Below, piece by piece: positions 1 through 7,327 of a stretch of 10,941 nucleotides of DNA. The notes beneath the pieces are model-generated. The model made no database searches and was not told the origin of the DNA. It was given only the letters and a program-made list of their open reading frames with translations. Each line of letters opens with the position of its first letter. Positions within the stretch are counted from its first letter, which is position 1. The stretch lies in NCBI GenBank assembly GCA_034408745.1, contig JAWXCM010000014.1, forward strand, positions 1 through 10,941, written 5' to 3'. A program made the position numbers and the translations under genes. The stretch comes from JAWXCM01 sp034408745. GTDB taxonomy: Bacteria; Acidobacteriota; Terriglobia; Bryobacterales; Bryobacteraceae.

Positions 1-79
1 CAATTCCACCCCATCCTTCCCACTTGCCTTGCGCTCATCCGTGAAAACCAGCGCCCCTCCTGCCTTGCCGCCAACTGTG

Positions 80-321
80 GATTGGACGACAGAAACTAAC
101 TATCCTCCCACACTTCTTCTTCACGGAGACCAGGACACCGATGTGCCCTTTGAGCAGTCAGCCCAGATGCTCGGGAGTTGAAGCGAGTCGGAATTGAGCA
201 CGAGTTCATCCGGATTTCTGAGGGAGGACATGGATTTGACGGCAAAGCCGATGATCCTCAAACCCTCAGAGCGTTCGACCGTGTGATGGCGTTTCTAGAC
301 AAACACCTCAGGAAGCCGTGA
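80..321 (+). pseudogene. 3' remnant of an alpha/beta hydrolase (S9 prolyl oligopeptidase / dienelactone hydrolase-like), frameshifted
   Basis: Only the C-terminal end of a hydrolase is present. One frame reads NYPPTLLLHGDQDTDVPFEQ and so on until TGA at 179-181. A second frame, starting around 176 and reached as if one base were missing, continues ELKRVGIEHEFIR, then GGHGFDGKADD, then AFDRVMAFLDKHLRKP with a stop at 319-321. The HGDxDxxVP block and the GGHGF block are the usual surroundings of the catalytic Asp and His of secreted S9/alpha-beta hydrolases; the nucleophile Ser region is absent. Bases 1-79 are open in the same frame but show no recognisable hydrolase sequence, so homology probably begins near 80-100. 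The gene converges on the minus-strand export operon. A diverged second copy of its 3' end lies at 9113-9245. The hydrolase identity is fairly secure, the exact subfamily is not. Confidence 0.7.
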
Positions 322-386
322 CTCGTGTTTCGACTGACACGCGCAGCAGGTTGGAGCTTCTCGAAAACTAGAATCCTTCAGAAATC
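229..386 (+). repeat. Diverged direct repeat, copy 1 (hydrolase 3' end plus downstream DNA)
   Basis: This stretch aligns with 9146-9302 in the same orientation. From 229 and 9146 onward, 72 coding bases align without gaps with 16 differences (about 78% identity), mostly at third codon positions. The similarity continues past the stop codon: 18 of 19 bases match at 312-330 versus 9231-9249, then there is a weaker match up to the shared GAATCC and GAAAT blocks. Two small indels of 2 bases each are needed. Both copies are old duplicates, not a recent repeat. Confidence 0.65.
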
Positions 387-494
387 TGTGGGTCGTAGTT
401 ATGCCTATGTGCCTGAGACCGAGCTGGACCTAACGGGCGCCTAGGGCTCAGACTGGGCCGGCCGGCTGGCGAGTCCTACGGCAGTGGATTCGAC
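322..494. other. Intergenic region between convergent hydrolase remnant and TPR gene
   Basis: No gene is visible. Its first 65 bases belong to the diverged repeat shared with 9250-9302. A GC-rich stretch around 450-470 contains the palindrome GCCGGCCGGC, and CTGAG (about 415-419) can pair with CTCAG (about 447-451), but no T-run follows on either strand, so a factor-independent terminator cannot be claimed. Confidence 0.4.
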
Positions 495-917
495 TTACCT
501 TTTATGTGTCAAGGACGAGTCCGCGCGATCTCTCGATGTGTTCGCCGTCGAAGAGAGTCTTGCCTCCTCGAGATTTCTGCGCGCAAAAGCCAGGTGGCGA
601 TGCCCCGGCATCACGCTTTTCTCAAGGATTCGAACAGCACTCTCGAGAAGGGTAACCGCTTCCTCAGACCGTCCCGCCCTGATAAGCAGGTTGCCGAGAT
701 TGTTGCAGGTCAAAGCCACCGCGGGGCTTTCTTCCCCGAAAAGCTTCTCCTGGATGCACAGCGCCCTGCGCGAGTAACTCTCGGCCTGATCGAAATGGCA
801 GCGGGCGGCCATGACAGCCGCCAGGTTGTGCAAGATCGAAGCAGTTTCGTAGTGCTCTGGCCCGAATACCCTCTCGAAGATCGCCAGAGCCCGGCGGTAA
901 ATCAGCTCGCTTTCTTC
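495..917 (-). pseudogene. C-terminal part of the TPR protein, in frame after an internal TAG
   Basis: This continues the reading frame of the gene at 1628-918 with no shift, directly after its TAG codon (920-918). It encodes 140 residues that begin EESELIYRRALAIFE and hold further tetratricopeptide repeats of the 42-residue kinesin-light-chain-like type (blocks LHNLAAVMAARCHFDQAESY and LTCNNLGNLLIRAGRSEEAV), then a polar tail ending THKR with TAA at 497-495. The first in-frame ATG is at 833, in the middle of a repeat and without a good ribosome binding site, so independent translation is unlikely. It is best read as the severed C-terminal third of one TPR protein. The repeat register is preserved exactly across the stop, which argues against two separate genes. 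Confidence 0.8.
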
Positions 918-1628
918 CTATCTTTCCAGTCCGTCGAGAATGGCCGCATACGCCGCCGCGTCGAGCATCGTTCGCGGATCATCTTCGCCCAGCGTTCGTC
1001 GAGAAATCTCCCAAGCCTTGCGCCCCGGCTCCTCGGCAGCACCCCAATCGCCTTGGGCATGCAGAATCCCGCCCATATTGTGATAGACAATGCCGCTGGC
1101 CAGAGACTCTTCGCCGTGCAGGGCACTCATTGACAGGAGCGCCTTCCGGTAAAGTTGCAGCCCCTCCTCGAAGCGGCCCCAATATTCATACAGGACACCG
1201 AGGCTACTCTGAGCCTTGGCAGCCGGTTCCGAAGCTTCTCCAAACTGTGCGCTGGCGATCGCCAGTGCCTCCTTTAGGGGGTCTTCGGCACCTGCGTAGT
1301 CGCCCAGCTGGCAGCGGATGAGGCCGAGCTGCTCCAGAGTTTTGCCCCGAATCTGCGCGGCAGTCTCGCCAGTGAAACGATCGGCCAACGCCTTCTCTAT
1401 GACAAGAGCGCGCTCAGCCAGCCCCAAGGCAGTTTGAAAGTTCTGGCGCTCGTTTTCGATTTCCGCAAGATCATTGAGCAGGTTCGCCGCATCGGCCGAG
1501 TCTGGCCCCTCGGACTCCTCGATTGATCGTAAAGCCTCGCGGCCTGCGATCAGCGCTTCTTCGAGTTTTCCTTCGGCCTGCAAGCTCCAGGCCTCGTCCT
1601 GCAGTTGGAGGGCTCGCTCGACGCTCAT
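918..1628 (-). CDS. TPR protein, last gene of the export operon, interrupted by in-frame TAG
   Basis: The protein is 236 residues up to TAG at 920-918 and would be 377 positions long if the stop were read through or repaired (ending at 495). The ATG at 1628 overlaps the TGA of the upstream ABC gene as ATGA, a classic coupling overlap, and this fixes the start; a longer upstream reading from 1682 would lie inside the ABC gene and is rejected. From about residue 15 onward it is a string of TPR units of roughly 42 residues, for example LGVLYEYWGRFEEGLQLYRK and MGGILHAQGDWGAAEEPGRK. No signal peptide or membrane segment is visible, so it is probably cytoplasmic. TPR proteins are scaffolds or peptide-binding factors; a role in recognising the exported peptide or assembling the exporter is inference from position only. 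Confidence 0.85.
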   Translation of the reverse strand: MSVERALQLQDEAWSLQAEGKLEEALIAGREALRSIEESEGPDSADAANLLNDLAEIENERQNFQTALGLAERALVIEKALADRFTGETAAQIRGKTLEQLGLIRCQLGDYAGAEDPLKEALAIASAQFGEASEPAAKAQSSLGVLYEYWGRFEEGLQLYRKALLSMSALHGEESLASGIVYHNMGGILHAQGDWGAAEEPGRKAWEISRRTLGEDDPRTMLDAAAYAAILDGLER

Positions 1629-3283
1629 GGGTGAGCAACCACCAGCAGCGTTTTTGCCCGCCGGATGACGCATTCCAGGCACTGGCGCAGGTTCTCGGGA
1701 TCAAGCGCGGCCAGGCTCTCGTCGAGCACGACCATGTCGGCTCGCTGCAGCAGGGCGCGCGCCAGAAACACGCGGCTGCGTTCGCCCTGCGAGAGCTGCC
1801 AGCCTGTCTCCCCGACCATCTGATCGAGCCCGCCCGGCATTCGCTCGACGAGCGGTCCCAGGCCTAACTCATGACACAACTCGCGAGCCTCTTCGAGGTC
1901 CTGGGGTGAATGTGGGTAGGGGCGTCCCAGCAGGAGATTGAATCCGAGCGGCGCCGAAAAGATATGATTTTCATGATACTGCGGCGCTGCCGCGATGCGG
2001 CGGCGCCAGGCCCGCTCGCCGAGCGTCTGGCGGTCGAGTCCCCCGGCCAGAATCACGCCAGCCGACGGCCGCCGGAGACCCGTAAGCAGTGCGGCGAACG
2101 TCGATTTTCCGCTCCCCGATGCGCCCTCGAGCAACAGCAAGTCTCCGCGCCGGACCGTAAGCGTGCAGTCCCTGACGGCAGGTGCGGTGCCGCCCTCATG
2201 CGTGAAAGTGAGATCCTGCGCCTGAAGCACTGTGCTTCGCGCAGAGGGAAGATCCACCGCCGCGTCCGCTGCCGGCGAAACGGTTGCCGCGTCGAACACT
2301 GGCTTGACGCAACGCCAGGCGATCCAGGCAGCCCCGGCGCGCGCGAGCCCGAAGCCGAGCCTTTCGAATGCGGCGCCGGTAAATAAGATGGCGCCCAGCG
2401 TGACCGCCTGCTGACCCGGTGTCGCGCTCGCGGCGAGAAACGAGGGCGCCAGCACGGCGAGAGCTGCAACCATGTAGCCGCGCGCGAGTGCTCCTTCGAT
2501 CCGCGCGGTTGACCGATCGAGCACTTCGGAGACTTCAGCGTACTGACAGTTTTCGCGGTCTTCATCCCGGTGCCATTCTGATGGCGGCTGCTGTGCCAGG
2601 CGCGTCCGATGCGCGCTCATCTTTTCGACCAATCGATGCGTCAGGCGCAGGCGCAGTGTCGTCCAAACGAACCGCTGGCGCAGATTGTGAGCGATCAGGA
2701 TCAGTGCGAAACCCGCCCAACCGGCGAGCAGCAGGATCTCCGCGCGGGCCGCGGCGCCCCAGGCAAGCACGAACGGAACCAGCAGCAGTTCGAGGGCGGC
2801 GAGCACCGTCTGAAGACCGCCGCTCGCCGCCAGCCGCTCGATCGCTTCTGCCTCCAGCACCTCGCTGAGCAGCTCACCAGCCCCTTTGCGGCGCATCCGG
2901 TCCGCGTCCATCCTCATCGCACCGGCGAGCAATCGTTGCTTCAGCAAACCACTGAAGCCGATGGCGACGACACCCTCCTGCCACCGGGTGGCAATGCGGA
3001 GAGGCACTGTGCTTGCCAGGCACAATGCCCAGGCCGCCAGCCAGCCCCCATCGAGGCGGCCGCTGAGCGCCCCGGATCCAAGGAAGGCCCAGCTTGCAAG
3101 CAACAATCCTGTTTCGAACCCGTGCATTCCGAGCAGCGTTCCGAAGCGCCAAATTAATCCAGTGGCACGCAGCTGCCTCCAGAACGCCACGCCGGACGAG
3201 GCCGTCCCGGCCAGGGGGTCCGTGGCCTCGTTGCCGGATCGAGATGGCAGATCCGTCAGATAGGTGGCTAGACGCGCGTCCAT
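1625..3283 (-). CDS. ABC transporter, permease fused to ATP-binding domain (second exporter subunit)
   Basis: A 552-residue half-transporter, permease then ATPase. The hydrophobic part covers about residues 40-325, with clear membrane segments near 45-95, 158-198 and 270-305. The ATPase domain has Walker A GASGSGKST at 387-395, Q-loop Gln435, signature LSQGE at 497-501, Walker B DMVVLDES at 516-523 and H-loop His551. The start is well supported: GGAGGT (3295-3290) lies 7 bases before the ATG. It overlaps the restored end of the C39-ABC gene (stop 3270-3268) and ends in an ATGA overlap with the TPR gene. The chain stops one residue after the H-loop His, so the usual C-terminal 30-40 residues of the ATPase domain are missing. 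With the HlyD and C39-ABC genes it resembles two-ABC bacteriocin exporters of NHLM type. It has no peptidase domain. The substrate is unknown. Confidence 0.9.
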   Translation of the reverse strand: MDARLATYLTDLPSRSGNEATDPLAGTASSGVAFWRQLRATGLIWRFGTLLGMHGFETGLLLASWAFLGSGALSGRLDGGWLAAWALCLASTVPLRIATRWQEGVVAIGFSGLLKQRLLAGAMRMDADRMRRKGAGELLSEVLEAEAIERLAASGGLQTVLAALELLLVPFVLAWGAAARAEILLLAGWAGFALILIAHNLRQRFVWTTLRLRLTHRLVEKMSAHRTRLAQQPPSEWHRDEDRENCQYAEVSEVLDRSTARIEGALARGYMVAALAVLAPSFLAASATPGQQAVTLGAILFTGAAFERLGFGLARAGAAWIAWRCVKPVFDAATVSPAADAAVDLPSARSTVLQAQDLTFTHEGGTAPAVRDCTLTVRRGDLLLLEGASGSGKSTFAALLTGLRRPSAGVILAGGLDRQTLGERAWRRRIAAAPQYHENHIFSAPLGFNLLLGRPYPHSPQDLEEARELCHELGLGPLVERMPGGLDQMVGETGWQLSQGERSRVFLARALLQRADMVVLDESLAALDPENLRQCLECVIRRAKTLLVVAHP

Positions 3284-5887
3284 TGACAGACCTCCGCGTC
3301 TTCACGAAGCACGCCGCCGCTCATCTTCAGCCGGCGCCACATAGAGTGCGACCACATTTGCCGGTCGATGGCGCTTGCCTGGTCGAGCAATGCGCGATAT
3401 CGCGAAGCCGGCTGCTCACGAAGTTCTCTTGGCGAACCCTGCTCCAGAATGCGGCCCTGCTCGACGACCAGAACGCGGTCAAATTCGAGCGTATCCGCGA
3501 TATCGTGAGTGATCGCAAGCAGCGTCGCGGCGCCGAATTGGCGCCGGGCAGTCTGAGGAAGCTCCGGCGGGCGTCGCGGTCGAGGCCGCGTGCGGGTTCG
3601 TCGAGAATCGCCAGGCGCACACCCGAGCGCGCCAGCGCCCGGCCCATCCGGACGCGCTGGCCTTCGCCTCCCGACACGAGCGCCCCACCCTCGCCGAGCG
3701 AGGTTTGCAAACCATCCGGCAGCCGCTGGAGCACGTCTACGAGCCCAGCGTCTTCCATGGCGATGCTCATCCGTGCCGCAGCGTCGTCGCCGTTGCCGTA
3801 GGCAAGGTTGTCAAACAGCGTCGCCTGAAAGAGGTGGACCTGCGGATCAATCCAGGCGGTTTCGCAGCGCAGTTGAGCGAGCCGCGCCGCATCCAGTAGC
3901 TGGTCATCCACCCGCACACATCCCTCGGCGGCTTTGTGCCAGCCGAGCAGCAGGCCCACCAGCGACGACTTGCCCGCTCCAGACAAGCCGACGATGCCTA
4001 CGTGCTCGCCCGGCCTGACGCTCAGGCTCACATCATCGAGAATCAAGTGCCCGGCCGCAATGACCGTGACGCCCTCGATCTCCAGCTTGACCCCCCGTGA
4101 GTCAGATCGCGGCAGACCTTCAGCAATCTCGTCTTCCTGCGACCCGAGCGGCTCCAGAAACCGCAGCAGTGTGTTGCGCAGCGCAGGCAGACTCCAGACG
4201 ATTGACGCCAGTTGCTGTCCGGTCGACGGAATCGAAAGCGCCCAATATACCAAGAGCAACAGACCCGCCGGATCGTGCAGGTTCGCGGCCTGCCGGCAGA
4301 CCAGCCCGATCACCAGCGTGAGCGTCACGACCATTTGCACTGCCTCGGCACGGACCAGCAGGGCCTGCTGGCGCAATCCGGCCTCAGCCCATCGGTCCAG
4401 CTGCCCGCACTGCCCCGCGCGCAGCGTTCGATCGGCGCCGTGCGCTTGAATCGCCCGGAGTCCCATGAGCGAGTCGAGATAGAACCGGCCCAAGGCGCCG
4501 TTGATTTCACGGAAGCGCAGATCGCGCTCGATCATGGCCGGCTGGAATAGCAATGGCACTCCCAGTGCAGCTACAACAGCCAGTGCGACCGGAACGACAG
4601 CGTCCGGATAAAGCCAGGCGACTGTCGCGACCGTCAGGATCAGGCTCGCGGCTGACCGCAGAAATTGCCCGGCCAATTCCGGCAGCTCCCGCAGCAGTTG
4701 AAGGGCGTGCGCGCGGAAGGCCATGTCCGAAATAAGCCGAGATTGAAAATAACGATCTGTCAGGCGTGGAATCTTTAGAAGGAAGCGAGTTCGAAGGCGC
4801 AGCTCCAGGTGGCGCCCCAGCCGCAAAAGCCCCAACGCGGCTGGCCATTCCAGCGCCAGCAGCCCGAGCAGAAAGACCAGGATCCCGGCAAGCGCGGCCA
4901 GGCGCTGCCCGCCCAGCTTCAGATGCCGGGTCAGATCGAACCACCCCCGGAACAAAAGAGCCTCGAACACGGTTCCTGCGCCGGCAGCGATGAGCGCCAG
5001 CGCGATGCAGCTGGTGATCGCCCATCCGCTGGACCTGACCGCCGTCCACACGGGCGCCCAGACGCGCGGAGGCGGCTCGCGCAGGACAGCGGAGAGCGAG
5101 TCTAGCAAGGGCTCGGCTGCCGTTTTCGTCCGCCGCCCTGCGGCCGTGATCAGCACCGCACCACGCATGAGCACTTCGCCGGAAGCGATCTGGCGAACGG
5201 TCCAAAACTCGGGTGGGATCTGTTCCGGATTCTGCTCGCACAGAGCGAGGAATTCCTGCGCCTCTGCGCCGCGCTTCAGACGGCCAGTCTGCAGGAGTGT
5301 GTGGGCCAGCCGTAACGAAGCATCGAGGTGCGCGCGATCGGTCCACAGGGCCAGCTTGACTCCAAGCGAGCTTGTCCGGCGCGCCAGGCCGGCCGTAAAC
5401 GCCTCGCGTTGCGACCATTCCTCCCACGCTGCCAGCGGGACCCGCTGCTCGTGGATGTAGAGCGACTCGACGAACTGCCGGCGGTCGATCCAGACACGTC
5501 CGGCTGCCGGGTCCATCACCTGCACCAGCGGGCCATGCGCACGACGCCAGAGAACGACGAAGTGGGTCGCGCCGCCGGGTAAGCACACCACGACGATCGC
5601 GGGCAAACACGCCGACGTCTCCATCAGCAGCAGGGCGGGCGGCATGATAGCTTGTGCGGCGTCGAGCCTAGCTCTTGGGCGAGGACCTCCAGCGTATCGA
5701 TCGAGGTGCCGTCGACGTCCGTCTGGCAAGCCTCACGCAACCGGCCGTAAGAAAGATAAATTCTGAAGCCGCCGAACAGCGCCTTCAACGACGCAGGCCC
5801 GCAATCCATGGCCGAGGTCTGAATCACCTCGGGTATCAAGAATCTGCGGTTGCCCAGGAAGCTCTTCGTGGATGAGCGGTCAGCCAC
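3268..5887 (-). pseudogene. Peptidase-C39 / ABC transporter (bacteriocin-type exporter), two frameshifts
   Basis: Read through both shifts this is one protein of about 873 residues: C39 peptidase, linker, permease, ATPase. It would cut a leader from a peptide and export it across the inner membrane. Segment 1 (GTG at 5887 to TGA 5626-5624) carries Gln23 and Cys29 in QTSAMDCGPAS. Near 5669 the frame changes as if one base were lost; segment 2 (open from 5729 to a stop at 3327) supplies His109 (THFVVLW) and Asp126 (MDPAAG), completing the triad. Permease segments cover about 290-535. The ATPase has Walker A GLSGAGKSS (about 634-642), Gln683, signature SGGEGQ (about 739-744) and Walker B LAILDEP (about 759-765). 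At the GGG of 3546-3548 a second single-base loss throws out the H-loop; the other frame continues FGAATLLAITHDIADTLEFD to TAG 3270-3268. The start overlaps the HlyD gene by 52 bases. Real decay and sequencing error are both possible. Confidence 0.85.
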
Positions 5888-7020
5888 TGGCCTGCTGTTC
5901 GCAGTACAAGCGACAGCGGAGTGAGGCGCTCGACCGCAACCTCAGCCGTGCCGGGCATTCCATGTTCGAGTCTGCCACGGAAACCTGAGTTGGACTCGAC
6001 TGCCAGCTCGACCCGGACGGCGCCATTGCGAACCTCCTCCGCCACGCGAGCGACTGTGCCCTCCACCGAGCCGAACTCGCTCCAGGGGAACCCCTCCAGG
6101 CGCAGCCTGCCCAACTGACCCAGCCGGATGCGTCCGAAGGCCGCGCTGGCGGGAAATTGGGCGGCAATCAAAAGGCGGCCGCTGGGCACGATCGATGCGA
6201 GCTTTTCGCCTTCCTCGACGAACGCGCCCACGCGAAGAATTGCCGATTCGCCGACGCGCCCGTCCACTGGCGCGCGGACTCGCCGGCATTCCACTTCGTA
6301 GCTCAGGCGCTGTGCGCTGGCGTTCAAAGTGTGCCGTTGTGCTTCGAGTGCCGCGATTTCGGAATACACGCGCTCGCACCGAACATCCCGCTCCCGGTCA
6401 CGTGTGACTTGGTCTTGCGGAACGCGGCGGGCGGCGCTCTGGAGTGTCGTCGCTGCCGCCCGGAGCCTGCGCGCCTCGGCTTCGGCCTTGTCTAAATCGC
6501 GCTGCGCCACGAGGCTTTGCCAAGCTAGCGCCTGTATGCGGCTCAGTTCGGTCTCTGCATACTGTGCCGTCGCTTCAGCTTCATGAATCCGGTTGGCGGC
6601 CTCTTCGGCGCTCAGGTTCGCGGCCCGTTGTTCCTGGGCGCGAGCGCTTTCCTCGGCGGCCACTTGCGACCGCAGCCGCGCTAGTGCGGGTTCCAGGCCC
6701 TGCGCTTGGACCTGCTCCTGGCGCAGCCGCAACTCGTCTGAGAAGGCATCCATCTCGACCAGCACCTCCCCGCTCCGAACAATCTGGCCAACGTGAAGAG
6801 TGGTCTTGACCACACGGCCGGAGATCGGCGACTGGATCGGGTAGGTGGCGGCAGCCTGCTCGATGCGGGCCGTCTGCGAGATCTCGTATAACGTCACCTG
6901 AACCCGGCCCGCCCACCAGCACCAGCCACCGAGTGCCAGGGCGCCCACGCTTAACGTCCAGGCCGTCGAGCGCCCGCGGTCAGCGAGTAACCGGGCGAAC
7001 GTCAAGGAAAAGGCGGTCAT
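5836..7020 (-). CDS. HlyD-family periplasmic adaptor (membrane fusion protein) of the peptide exporter
   Basis: A 394-residue protein with one N-terminal membrane anchor (about residues 19-37, WTLSVGALALGGWCWWAG) and the rest outside the cytoplasm. A split biotinyl-lipoyl domain is visible: the first half at about 60-91 (YPIQSPISGRVVKTTLHVGQ), the second at about 246-282 (RVRAPVDGRVGESAILRVGA). Between them lies an Ala/Glu/Arg-rich helical hairpin (about 95-240), and a beta-barrel segment follows (about 283-366, ending GMPGTAEVAVE). This is the normal order for HlyD/EmrA-type adaptors that link inner-membrane exporters to the outer membrane. The ATG at 7020 has a modest AGGA six bases upstream. 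The 3' end overlaps the C39-ABC gene by 52 bases, so the two are probably co-translated. The reading frame is intact, unlike its neighbours. Confidence 0.92.
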   Translation of the reverse strand: MTAFSLTFARLLADRGRSTAWTLSVGALALGGWCWWAGRVQVTLYEISQTARIEQAAATYPIQSPISGRVVKTTLHVGQIVRSGEVLVEMDAFSDELRLRQEQVQAQGLEPALARLRSQVAAEESARAQEQRAANLSAEEAANRIHEAEATAQYAETELSRIQALAWQSLVAQRDLDKAEAEARRLRAAATTLQSAARRVPQDQVTRDRERDVRCERVYSEIAALEAQRHTLNASAQRLSYEVECRRVRAPVDGRVGESAILRVGAFVEEGEKLASIVPSGRLLIAAQFPASAAFGRIRLGQLGRLRLEGFPWSEFGSVEGTVARVAEEVRNGAVRVELAVESNSGFRGRLEHGMPGTAEVAVERLTPLSLVLRTAGQWLTAHPRRASWATADS

Positions 7021-7060
7021 CGAGGTTCCTGGTCGAGTCAGAACAGCGTGTTTACTCCTT

Positions 7061-7079
7061 GTGCAAGGGGCAATGTCAA
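7061..7079 (-). promoter_or_regulatory. Possible sigma70-type promoter region upstream of the HlyD gene
   Basis: On the minus strand a perfect -35 hexamer TTGACA lies at 7079-7074. The -10 region is poor: the best candidate, TAAACA, sits after a 19-base spacer. If real it would drive the exporter genes separately from the peptide. The call rests mainly on the -35 match and is weak. Confidence 0.2.
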
Positions 7080-7130
7080 TTTTCGGGGGACGTGGGGAAA
7101 GGAAAAATTAGAGCTAACTCCCTCGGCCGG

Positions 7131-7243
7131 GTCCTGTCAAAGTCCCATCAGTCGTTGAATTGAGGAAGAGCCCTTGCTGACGCGCGGGCTACTGAGTTTT
7201 CGGTGGCCCGACCGTGAGGGAGGGCTCGGGACTTTGACGGGAC
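7131..7243. repeat. 113-bp inverted-repeat structure (hairpin RNA or MITE-like element)
   Basis: The arms GTCCTGTCAAAGTCCC (7131-7146) and GGGACTTTGACGGGAC (7228-7243) pair over 16 positions, with one T-G wobble if transcribed from the + strand and one C-A mismatch if transcribed from the - strand. Inside are smaller stems: AGCCC/GGGCT (7169-7173 and 7186-7190) and CCCGA/TCGGG (7207-7211 and 7226-7230, competing with the outer stem). No target-site duplication is visible. It separates the small peptide gene from the exporter genes, so it could be an attenuator, an RNA-processing site or a small mobile element. Confidence 0.6.
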
Positions 7244-7261
7244 AAGCATCTGCCCGATTGA

Positions 7262-7327
7262 CTAACGAACTACGGTGTTGTGGTTTCCGGCTAGTCTGCC
7301 GGCCTTGACTTTCGTTTTAACCTTCAT
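7262..7327 (-). CDS. 21-residue basic peptide, candidate precursor or signal for the export system
   Basis: A short gene, ATG at 7327 to TAG at 7264-7262. A perfect AGGAG (7339-7335, in the context GAAAGGAGAT) sits 7 bases before the ATG, the best ribosome binding site in the window together with that of the second ABC gene. The peptide begins MKVKTKVKAG, has RLAG in the middle and ends NHNTVVR. It has six Lys/Arg, no acidic residue, no Cys and no membrane segment. There is no canonical double-Gly leader site, but two Ala-Gly pairs (residues 9-10 and 13-14) could serve. It sits between the TPR gene and the HlyD/C39-ABC genes, all on one strand, as a RiPP or bacteriocin precursor would. The VKAG...NHN pattern looks to me like that of other short uncharacterised peptides, but this is unverified memory. 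A regulatory leader peptide is the alternative. Confidence 0.6.
   Translation of the reverse strand: MKVKTKVKAGRLAGNHNTVVR

Larger units (their letters stand above)
7021..7261. other. 241-base leader between small peptide gene and HlyD gene
   Basis: This gap inside the putative operon contains the inverted-repeat structure at 7131-7243 and a possible promoter for the HlyD gene (TTGACA at 7079-7074 on the minus strand). A 33-codon open frame (7249-7148, minus) has no ribosome binding site and runs through the inverted repeat, so it is not called as a gene on its own. Confidence 0.4.

Noticed and set aside
504..1133. Long + strand open frame of 209 codons opposite the TPR gene
   Set aside because: It lies antisense to a protein with clear 42-residue TPR periodicity, and its translation is Arg/Ser/Pro-rich without any motif, as expected of a shadow frame in GC-rich DNA.
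1629..1704. Upstream extensions of the TPR protein start (to 1682 or 1704)
   Set aside because: The ATG at 1628 overlaps the ABC stop as ATGA. Extensions would run within the ABC gene and add no TPR-like sequence.
4507..5610. 367-codon minus-strand frame inside the C39-ABC gene
   Set aside because: The overlapping frame encodes recognisable permease segments, while this one gives low-complexity Arg/Ala/Gly sequence. It is a shadow of the real gene.
5660..5680. Programmed ribosomal frameshift in the C39 domain
   Set aside because: The switch point GAGCTAGGCTCGAC contains no slippery heptamer and no A- or T-run, and a second unrelated frameshift in the same gene points to mutation or sequencing error.
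7148..7249. 33-codon minus-strand frame after the small peptide
   Set aside because: No ribosome binding site, and it runs through the inverted repeat; noted only as a possible readthrough extension.
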